Source: Bacteroidota bacterium (GTDB lineage: Bacteria > Bacteroidota > Bacteroidia > Chitinophagales > Chitinophagaceae). From it: a stretch of 6,577 bases of DNA. Positions 1 through 6,577 of this stretch are shown here, in pieces. The stretch spans positions 1 to 6,577 of the forward strand of contig JAEWIW010000280.1 in NCBI GenBank assembly GCA_023386855.1, read 5' to 3'. Within the stretch, counting starts at the first letter, position 1; each line of letters starts with the position of its first letter. Under the pieces are notes generated by a model that did not search any database, was not told where the DNA came from, and saw only the letters and a list, made by a program, of their open reading frames with translations. Both the position numbers and the translations under genes were made by a program.

Positions 1-1499
1 ATCTTTTCAATTATTGAATCATTTTCCATCAGCGCCGTACAGGTTACCATTCCGCTCATGGCCGCGCCGAGCACACCATGCAGGTTCAGGTTCTGGCCGG
101 TAAAATAAAGGTTCGGGATCTTGGTCCTTGGTGAGATGAATGTTCTCAGCGGGTCTTTATAATCTTTCGATATGCCATACATGGAACCATCATCGTTACC
201 AATATAATCGCGGTAGGATAGTGGTGATGCCGTATAGTAAGAATGAATATGTGCACGGAGCCCTGGGAATTTTTCTTCCGCAAGGTCGATCAGCTTTTCA
301 GCCTTTCTTTTTTTGAAAGCATCATAATCCGTTCCTCTGTCTTCGGTTTCTGATACGGTATTAAAACTGTCTTTCCATTGTTCCACTTCTTCGAAGCGCA
401 TATAACTGAGTATGGTCATGGCCTGTGCATATTCTGGTGAACGCGAGGATGCCGACAGGAAAAGGGCATACCCGAGGGGCCAGTTCTCTTCGGTATAATT
501 TTCCATATTCCATATATGACCTTCTTTATGATAATAATAGTTATGCTTGAAATATTTAAAAGATCTTTCTTTCAATACGATATTGACAGTGAATGATGAA
601 ACGGTGTTCTGTAAGCTGTTCAGTCTTTTGCGGTAAACATTTTTGATAAGGTCGCTTTCGATCATATCCAGGGTCTTTACCGGGTGGATATTGGAAATAA
701 AATATTCACCATATATTTTCTGCTGGTCATGCAGTTCTACATGATCGATCCTGCCATCGCGCTCAACAAATTTTTTCACCGCAGCATTCCTTAAAACCTT
801 TCCTCCTGCATCCATGATATTCCTTGCCATATACTTGGCGATCTGTGATCCACCATCCACACATTTCCATGATCCTTCAATATAACTGTTGAGGATCAGG
901 GCATGCACATAAAAAGGTGTCCTGTTCGATTCGCCCGCATAAAGCGCATTGTTTCCTGCCAGCACGGCCTGCAGCTTTTTATTTGTTGTGATGGATTCAA
1001 TAAATCCTCTTGTATCTATTTCAAGCACATCGGCCTTATCGTTATAGCCACCCCCAGAGCGAAGATTATACATCGGGAATTTGCTGCAGATTTCCTGGAT
1101 CTTTGCACAATAAAGCTGCAGGGCTTTTTCTTCACCGGGAAAATGTTCAAGCAGCTTTGCAATGAAATTGTCATAACCCTGGGCATAGATGTATTCATTC
1201 GGATCATTTTCAATGATGATCTTATCGAATACTTCTACATCCATTTTTTGTAAACGGAGTTTATCCATCAGCCCCAGGTAGCGGAACAACTGGTAAAGAC
1301 TCTGTCCTTTTTCCATGCTACCGATATAATGAACCCCTGAATCGAAGATCACTTTATCGCGTGCGAAGGTCTGGAGGCAACCACCGATCTGCCGGTTCTT
1401 TTCCAGCACACAAACGTTGTAGCCTTCACGACTTAAAATATCGCCGCAAACCAGTCCGCCCATGCCACTTCCTGCAATAACTACATCATATTTTTCCAT
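1..1499 (-). CDS. FAD-dependent oxidoreductase, phytoene desaturase/retinol saturase-like (3' end cut off by window edge)
   Basis: I translated this frame by hand from the ATG at 1499 to the window edge: 499 codons with no stop, so only the C-terminal end is missing. The N-terminus is a Rossmann FAD-binding fold: a beta strand followed by GSGMGG at residues 10-15, the acidic residue E33 that would bind the ribose at the end of the second strand, and IGGC at 38-41. Near the C-terminus, YFTGQNLNLHGVLGAAMSG (465-483) is the second flavin-contacting segment found in CrtI/RetSat-type enzymes. Such proteins are usually about 500 residues, so probably only a few are lost. The family saturates, desaturates or isomerises conjugated polyenes; the substrate here is not shown by the sequence, but an aryl polyene is a reasonable guess from its neighbours. 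No signal peptide is visible. The start lies one base after the stop of the transporter fusion, implying co-transcription and probably translational coupling. Carotenoid modification is the main alternative role. Confidence 0.9.
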   Translation of the reverse strand, partial: MEKYDVVIAGSGMGGLVCGDILSREGYNVCVLEKNRQIGGCLQTFARDKVIFDSGVHYIGSMEKGQSLYQLFRYLGLMDKLRLQKMDVEVFDKIIIENDPNEYIYAQGYDNFIAKLLEHFPGEEKALQLYCAKIQEICSKFPMYNLRSGGGYNDKADVLEIDTRGFIESITTNKKLQAVLAGNNALYAGESNRTPFYVHALILNSYIEGSWKCVDGGSQIAKYMARNIMDAGGKVLRNAAVKKFVERDGRIDHVELHDQQKIYGEYFISNIHPVKTLDMIESDLIKNVYRKRLNSLQNTVSSFTVNIVLKERSFKYFKHNYYYHKEGHIWNMENYTEENWPLGYALFLSASSRSPEYAQAMTILSYMRFEEVEQWKDSFNTVSETEDRGTDYDAFKKRKAEKLIDLAEEKFPGLRAHIHSYYTASPLSYRDYIGNDDGSMYGISKDYKDPLRTFISPRTKIPNLYFTGQNLNLHGVLGAAMSGMVTCTALMENDSIIEK

Positions 1500-1500
1500 C

Positions 1501-4500
1501 TCAGTTGAACTGTGCCTTTTTAATTACAAACAATGTATTGGAAGTATATTTTGAATCTTTCACTTTTTCACAGTCAGCCTGGTTTTCCTTTGCTACTTCG
1601 CGTATAAAACCCTCCGAAAAGAAGCTGAGTTCCTCTGTTCCTGTTTTATTGAATTTTAAAACTTTCGTAGAAAAGAATTCCGTGAGCCTGGTCACCTGGT
1701 GCTTTGACTGCTGCTCCATATTCCCATCGCGGATAATGATCATCCCACCTTCATTCAACTGGCTGATGCATTTCTGCAATATACTTTTTTGTGCATCCTT
1801 GTCGAGATAATGGAGCATATCGGCCAGTATGATCGCATCATACTTTTCATAGGCAAACTGCAGCGCATCAGAATGAATGAAGCGAAGGTTTTCTTTTTTG
1901 TTGAAACAGTGCTGCGCTGTAGCAATCTTTTCATCGTCATAATCAATCCCGGTAATGTCCCTTCCTGGCTGAACGAAATTCAGCATGTACGACATGAATC
2001 CATAGCCGCATCCTATATCAAGTATCTTTCCTTCCCTTGGAAGCAGTTCATGGAAAACCTGGTAATTCTTTTCCATCCTGGTTTTGATCTTCATGTACCA
2101 TTCCAGTATTGGTCCTTTATACAGGAAATTATATTTAAGCTGCTCCCTATAATAACCGGGGTTTTCAATCTCATGCCGCATCTGCGCATAACATTCCCTG
2201 AAGTACCTGCCCACCAGCTTCGCGCGTTCGGAATAGTGTTGTCCAAAAATCGTATCGGCTGCAGTGATCCTGGGAAGGTATTGAAGGGTGATGGTACCAT
2301 TCTTTAAAAGGAAATCACTTTTAGACATGGTATATCCGGTTCCATGGATCATGATGGGAAGAATGTCGATGCCCAGTTTTTCCGCGAGGTAAAACGCTCC
2401 TTTATGAAACCTTTTTATAGTGCCATCTGCCGAGCGTGTTCCCTCCGGGAAAATGGCAATGGAATATCCCTGCTTTACGCGTTCAGCCAGCTGGTCTGTA
2501 TTTTCTTCCACGCTTTCAATTACAGGAAAATACCCGGCCATGCGTACAACATATCCAAAGAATGGAGAATTCCAGACCCATTTGTTGGTGAACAGGATCA
2601 GCTTTGGATGAAGCATGATCAATGACAATATATCCAGGAACGACTGGTGATTGCTGATAATGATGGCAGGCTTTGTATGATCTTCCTTTAATGGATTGAT
2701 GATCTTCTTTTTTACATTACCCATGATGTACATGAGTGACCATGCAAAATTTTGCAGTACTACATGGTAGGCATACCTGCTTTTTTCCTTGCTAAACGGA
2801 TTTAGCTTAATGAGTACAATTCCGATTAAGGTTAATAACAAACACCCAAATACAAAATAGATAAAGGCGAAGGCTGAACTCAGTATGCCTGTAAAGGTCA
2901 ACGGGAATTTCTGCTTGCTTGTCCTGTTCTTTACCAGCAGGGAGAACAGGAATGGAATAAGAATCTGCGACATCACCACTACGCTGAGTATACCAATGAT
3001 GGAGATCAGTGCAATGGAACGAAGGGCGGGATGCTGTGCAAATACCAGTACGCCCAGTCCAAGGATAGTGGTGAGGGCCGATAAGATGATGGAGGATTTA
3101 TAGCTGGAAAGATTCTTCTTGCCAGTCCTGTATTCCTGCAGCAATCCATCCATGATGAACAGGCTGTAGTCGTCCCCAAGTCCAAAAATTAATGCGGAGA
3201 TGATCACATTGATGATGTTGAACTGGATACCGAATAAGCCCATCAATCCCAGTATCCAGATCCAGGTGACCACCATGGGAACGAAGGAAACCAGGGCAAG
3301 TTCTATTCTTCCATAAGTCAATAGCAGTATACTGAATACCAGGATCGACGACATCCAGGCGATGCTGCTGAAATCGGAATGGATCACTTCGACGAACTTG
3401 CTGGTAAGGAATTGTTTATCCAGTGCAGTGATATAGGGATCTTTATCAAAGGCAGCATAGACCTGGTGATTTTTTGCAGGGTCAGTTTTTACCATGGTCA
3501 CCACGGTTGCTTTACCTGGTGCTTCCATGATATAATCGTCAAAAAATCCCTGGCGCATGGTGGTCATCAGTTCAGGGCCCGGCTGGTAATCTTTTTCCAG
3601 CATAGCTTTGAAGGGATCAAATGCGTTGGCACGGAAACCTAGAGCTGTACCTTCTTTTATGAGTAACTGTATAAGTGATTGCTTTTTCTTTTCAGTCCAG
3701 AAACTGTTCCACCGGTTGATCTTAACCTGCTGCAATGAATCTGAACTCAAAAAAGATGCAACACCCGCCGTTTTTTGTACGATCCCTTTTTCTTTCATCG
3801 TACCTAACAGCTGGTCAGCCCGTTCATTATTCCTTAAAGCTTCTTCAAGATCTTTTCCTTCTGATATCACGTAAAGGGAACGAAGTGAATAGCGGTTGAT
3901 GCTGTTGAGTTTTTCTTCGGTTGCTTTGAGTTTCGAAGGCATATAATTCATGCCCATCATATCTGCTTCAAAGCCTACATTTTTGCCGGTGAACAGGAAT
4001 ACAATGGTGAAAATAACGATGACAAGCAGGAAGTACTTATTGTATTCAGGCCGGTATTCGGCGAGCTTATCGAGCCATGCAAAAGAATTTGAACCATGAT
4101 GCGGGCGTTTGTCACTGATGAGCTGTGGAAGGAAAATTAAGGAAAACAATGAGGCGCCAACAAGACTTAATGCAGCAAATAACCCCAGGTCATTGAGCAG
4201 GGTAGAGTCAACAAAACGCAGGCAGAGAAAGCCACCGATGGTGGTAAGACTTCCAATGGTCAAAGGAAAGGCAAGGTCCTGCAATACGATCTTCATATCA
4301 CCTTTATGCCGGTAATGATTGAATACATGCAGCGAATAATTCACCGCGATACCCAGTATTACGGAACCCGATGCAATGGCAATGATGGAAATGCTTTGCT
4401 GGATAAAATACACCATGGCCAGCGCAAAGGAGGCCCCAAATACAACAGGCAGTAGTAAAATAAATGGAGCGGATTTTTTACGGAAATAAAACCAGAAAAA

Positions 4501-5352
4501 ACTCAGCAGGAACAATACGGTGATGCCTTGTGTAAGAATGGAATCAGTTCTTAATTGTTGCGCATTCCCCAATGCAACCGCGGCGGCACCAAAGTATTCA
4601 GCCTGTACGGCTGCGGTGTTTGAAGCTGAAAGGCTGTCGATCACCTTATCCAACCCTTCGATAAATAATTTATTCTGACCGGTATTGGTGGGAGGAAATG
4701 CCGGAGTGATGAACATAAGAAGGTGCTTGTGGTCCTTCGTTACGATATGGTTATCGTAGAGTTCATAATTTTCATCATACTGTAGCTGTTGCAGCTTTTT
4801 TAGCCCGATGAAGGAAATGCCAACAGGATCCTGGAGGATCATTTTTTTGAAAGCAATTCCGGCCGGGGAACTTAATGTGCGATAGTTATGGGTTAAAGTA
4901 TTTTTTATGGTTTCGGGCTGGATTAAACTGTCGATGGTTTGATAATCCTTTTCTTCAAGAAAAAGCGGGAGCTGTTGCTGGATGGTGTTGAACATCCCGA
5001 GCGCAAGACTGTCATCAATTTTAAATGCCGCTTTTTTATAATAGGGAGAAAGAGCCTGCACAACACTGGCTTCGAAAGATTCAGCATATTGAACAAGTGA
5101 GTCGGGAGCCACTGCATTAGTATCTTTCATCGACACCAATACAACCAGTTTATCCACCAGCTTCGAACTTTGGAATACCTCCCTGAATTTTTCAATTTTT
5201 TTATCATGCGGAAGGATGCTGGAAATGTCTTCCTGGAACTTTACTTTAAAAGTGAAATAACCGCATGCGGCAAAGCAGAGCAGCAGCAGGCTCAGCATCA
5301 TGAAGCGGTGCTTTCCAAAGTACTGGTATATGCCTGTAAAGATGTTTTTCAT
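1501..5352 (-). CDS. Trifunctional MMPL-family transporter / lysophospholipid acyltransferase-like / class I SAM-dependent methyltransferase
   Basis: This 1283-residue protein has three parts. Residues 1-810 form an RND/MMPL exporter: a membrane helix near 16-34, a periplasmic domain of about 230 residues, helices 2-6 between about 270 and 412, helix 7 at 439-456, a second periplasmic domain to about 662, and helices 8-12 to about 805. The second half carries the TM10 proton-relay motif GLGDDYS (724-730); the first half has GIAVNYS (334-340), with Asn338 where Asp is usual. A hydrophobic stretch at 820-850 leads into a PlsC-like acyltransferase with NHQSFLD (901-907, the HX4D catalytic motif) and FPEGTRS (968-974). 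Residues from about 1085 form a methyltransferase with LDIGCGYG (1111-1118), acidic D1137 in GIDYD, SDAL (1161-1164) and ADMLHYLD (1177-1184). All key enzyme motifs look intact. By family knowledge it would export a lipid-like product in the inner membrane while acylating and methylating it; substrates are inferred. It begins 11 bases after the glycosyltransferase gene. I see no frameshift, and the three parts are in one uninterrupted frame. Confidence 0.95.
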   Translation of the reverse strand: MKNIFTGIYQYFGKHRFMMLSLLLLCFAACGYFTFKVKFQEDISSILPHDKKIEKFREVFQSSKLVDKLVVLVSMKDTNAVAPDSLVQYAESFEASVVQALSPYYKKAAFKIDDSLALGMFNTIQQQLPLFLEEKDYQTIDSLIQPETIKNTLTHNYRTLSSPAGIAFKKMILQDPVGISFIGLKKLQQLQYDENYELYDNHIVTKDHKHLLMFITPAFPPTNTGQNKLFIEGLDKVIDSLSASNTAAVQAEYFGAAAVALGNAQQLRTDSILTQGITVLFLLSFFWFYFRKKSAPFILLLPVVFGASFALAMVYFIQQSISIIAIASGSVILGIAVNYSLHVFNHYRHKGDMKIVLQDLAFPLTIGSLTTIGGFLCLRFVDSTLLNDLGLFAALSLVGASLFSLIFLPQLISDKRPHHGSNSFAWLDKLAEYRPEYNKYFLLVIVIFTIVFLFTGKNVGFEADMMGMNYMPSKLKATEEKLNSINRYSLRSLYVISEGKDLEEALRNNERADQLLGTMKEKGIVQKTAGVASFLSSDSLQQVKINRWNSFWTEKKKQSLIQLLIKEGTALGFRANAFDPFKAMLEKDYQPGPELMTTMRQGFFDDYIMEAPGKATVVTMVKTDPAKNHQVYAAFDKDPYITALDKQFLTSKFVEVIHSDFSSIAWMSSILVFSILLLTYGRIELALVSFVPMVVTWIWILGLMGLFGIQFNIINVIISALIFGLGDDYSLFIMDGLLQEYRTGKKNLSSYKSSIILSALTTILGLGVLVFAQHPALRSIALISIIGILSVVVMSQILIPFLFSLLVKNRTSKQKFPLTFTGILSSAFAFIYFVFGCLLLTLIGIVLIKLNPFSKEKSRYAYHVVLQNFAWSLMYIMGNVKKKIINPLKEDHTKPAIIISNHQSFLDILSLIMLHPKLILFTNKWVWNSPFFGYVVRMAGYFPVIESVEENTDQLAERVKQGYSIAIFPEGTRSADGTIKRFHKGAFYLAEKLGIDILPIMIHGTGYTMSKSDFLLKNGTITLQYLPRITAADTIFGQHYSERAKLVGRYFRECYAQMRHEIENPGYYREQLKYNFLYKGPILEWYMKIKTRMEKNYQVFHELLPREGKILDIGCGYGFMSYMLNFVQPGRDITGIDYDDEKIATAQHCFNKKENLRFIHSDALQFAYEKYDAIILADMLHYLDKDAQKSILQKCISQLNEGGMIIIRDGNMEQQSKHQVTRLTEFFSTKVLKFNKTGTEELSFFSEGFIREVAKENQADCEKVKDSKYTSNTLFVIKKAQFN

Positions 5353-5363
5353 GAATGGATCGC

Positions 5364-6566
5364 TTAACGCACAAGGGCCGGTTTTCTTTTAAATGTTTTC
5401 ATCATGATATAACTGAACAAACCAAGGCATACCGCTGCCAGCAGGGCAAGTGATATGCTGCCATAAATATATTGTTGCAGGTTCAGCCGCATGGATTCAT
5501 AGGTAATGCCTTCTTTCCAGGCCAACTGCATGGCATCATTACCCATCCACCATGCCCCGGCCTGGAAACTTAAAAACAGGATCAGGGGTATCATGGGGGG
5601 AATGCTGATATTGGCTGCAATGATCACCAACGCTTTATCGAGCCGGAATAATATGGCGAGGAATATGGCTGCAACTAGCTGGAAACCCCAGATGGGAATG
5701 ATGCCCATGAAAACACCAAAGGCAATGGATAAGGCCTTTTTTTCATCGGAAAGTTTTGATTGAAAGATATTTTCCCTGATAAAGGCCCAGCTTTTTTTCC
5801 TGCTGAAAAGGGTTTGAAGAAACTGTTTGGGTTTGATATACAGGAAGGTCAATATCACCAGCACCGTATTCAGCATACTGATCCTGGTAAAATCCCTGAA
5901 TGGCCTGAAATGGGATACCCTGGTTTCTGCAGGAGCATAATAAACTTTAACCGGCACGGCTTCTACCTTGATGCCTTTCCATGCGAGACGAACCAGCACT
6001 TCAATTTCAAATTCATATTTCCAGGTAATAAAGTGCATTTTTTTCATAGGCCTCAATGGATACAGCCTGTAACCCGATTGTGTATCCGGTGAACTGATAC
6101 CTGTTTCAACCTTAAACCAGAAATTGGAAAACCTGTTACCAAAGCTGCTCTTGCCTGGAACGGATTCCTGGTCCATATTTCTTGCTCCAATGATCAGTGC
6201 TTCACCGGTTTGTTCAAGCTTATCTAAAAAAGCGGGCAGGTCTGATGCGAAATGCTGTCCATCCGAATCAATGGTGATAGCATAATTAAATCCTTTCTGT
6301 GCAGCGAGGGAAAATCCCTTTCTCAGGGCCATTCCTTTGCCTGAGTTTTTTGGAAGGTGAAGCGCTGTAACATCGCTTGCATCAATGATCGATGGGGTAC
6401 GATCGGTTGAACCATCATTGACCACGATGATATTGCGGCAATACTGGCTGGAGCCGTTGATCACCTGTTCAAGGGTTTGTTCATTGTTATAGGTTGGAAT
6501 GATGATGCAAACTTTGAGTTCATCAAACCTGTTCCTTATATTTTCCATCTCCTCTTTCATTGGCAT
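5364..6566 (-). CDS. Family 2 glycosyltransferase with C-terminal DUF2062 membrane domain
   Basis: The 400-residue protein starts with a GT-A fold of the polyprenyl-phosphate mannosyltransferase (DPM1-like) type: IIIPTYNNEQTLEQVI (21-36), VVNDGSTD (48-55), NSGKGMALRKG (74-84), and the metal-binding DSDGQ (100-104, D100 and D102), followed by TQSGYRLYP (162-170). These inverting enzymes use nucleotide sugars, often with a lipid-phosphate acceptor at the cytoplasmic face of the inner membrane. From about residue 275 comes a DUF2062 domain with hydrophobic segments at roughly 281-306, 311-335 and 367-389 and the pattern GVFMGIIPIWGFQ (284-296); it probably anchors the enzyme, and its own function is unknown. 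The C-terminus is basic (KTFKRKPALVR). I kept the first ATG because an in-frame TAA lies two codons upstream (6570-6572). Later ATGs at 6560 and 6548 are possible starts; the GAGGAG before the latter abuts the ATG, too close for a normal ribosome binding site. The acceptor is unknown; a role in glycosylating a pigment or its lipid carrier is inferred only from the operon. Confidence 0.92.
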   Translation of the reverse strand: MPMKEEMENIRNRFDELKVCIIIPTYNNEQTLEQVINGSSQYCRNIIVVNDGSTDRTPSIIDASDVTALHLPKNSGKGMALRKGFSLAAQKGFNYAITIDSDGQHFASDLPAFLDKLEQTGEALIIGARNMDQESVPGKSSFGNRFSNFWFKVETGISSPDTQSGYRLYPLRPMKKMHFITWKYEFEIEVLVRLAWKGIKVEAVPVKVYYAPAETRVSHFRPFRDFTRISMLNTVLVILTFLYIKPKQFLQTLFSRKKSWAFIRENIFQSKLSDEKKALSIAFGVFMGIIPIWGFQLVAAIFLAILFRLDKALVIIAANISIPPMIPLILFLSFQAGAWWMGNDAMQLAWKEGITYESMRLNLQQYIYGSISLALLAAVCLGLFSYIMMKTFKRKPALVR

Positions 6567-6577
6567 AGCTTAAAAAC

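Noticed and set aside
903..1253. Plus-strand open frame of 116 codons
   Set aside because: It is antisense to the FAD oxidoreductase, which is continuous across this region with both flavin motifs; the plus-strand product is unrecognisable and rich in Cys, Phe and Ile, as expected of antisense translation.
1500..1503. Possible frameshift joining the fusion protein and the oxidoreductase into a fourth fused domain
   Set aside because: The fusion ends in a clean TGA, and an ATG follows one base later with a full Rossmann N-terminus, so these are two adjacent genes.
1789..2307. Plus-strand open frame of 172 codons
   Set aside because: It lies opposite the acyltransferase/methyltransferase part of the fusion, whose motifs are intact; its translation shows no recognisable domain and it has no neighbouring gene on its strand.
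5353..5363. Promoter or terminator between the glycosyltransferase and the fusion gene
   Set aside because: The gap is only 11 bases, with no room for a promoter and no hairpin; it is best read as an intra-operon junction.
5760..6092. Plus-strand open frame of 110 codons
   Set aside because: It is antisense to the glycosyltransferase between its catalytic and DUF2062 parts, with no domain signature.

Overview
The window is a slice of a single-strand biosynthetic operon, most likely from a Bacteroidota bacterium of the Chitinophagaceae type. This placing rests on the moderate, AT-leaning base composition, the lack of clear Shine-Dalgarno sequences with good spacing, and the protein families, especially a transporter/acyltransferase/methyltransferase fusion of a kind typical of that phylum. 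I cannot name a species from this sequence.

Every supported gene lies on the minus strand, so the operon reads from right to left. First comes a family 2 glycosyltransferase with a C-terminal DUF2062 membrane domain (6566 to 5364). After 11 bases follows a 1283-residue protein joining an MMPL/RND-type exporter, a PlsC-like acyltransferase and a class I SAM-dependent methyltransferase (5352 to 1501). One base later begins an FAD-dependent oxidoreductase of the phytoene desaturase/retinol saturase type, which runs off the left edge after 499 residues (1499 to 1). The window is almost wholly coding: there is no intergenic stretch longer than 11 bases, and I see no RNA gene, repeat, mobile element, CRISPR array or terminator.

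The set of activities (glycosyl transfer, acyl transfer, methylation, RND-type lipid export, polyene-type redox enzyme) matches the accessory part of aryl polyene/flexirubin pigment clusters. A working model is that a polyketide-like aryl polyene made by enzymes outside the window is methylated, esterified to a lipid-like partner and moved across the inner membrane by the fused protein, with the glycosyltransferase and oxidoreductase tailoring the product or its lipid carrier. The defining pigment genes (ketosynthases, acyl carrier proteins, ammonia-lyase, dialkylresorcinol enzymes) are not in view, so the pathway assignment is an inference from context. The points most worth a second look are the three-part fusion, the Asp-to-Asn difference between the two transporter halves, and the unusual hydrophobic linker that must keep the enzyme domains in the cytoplasm.
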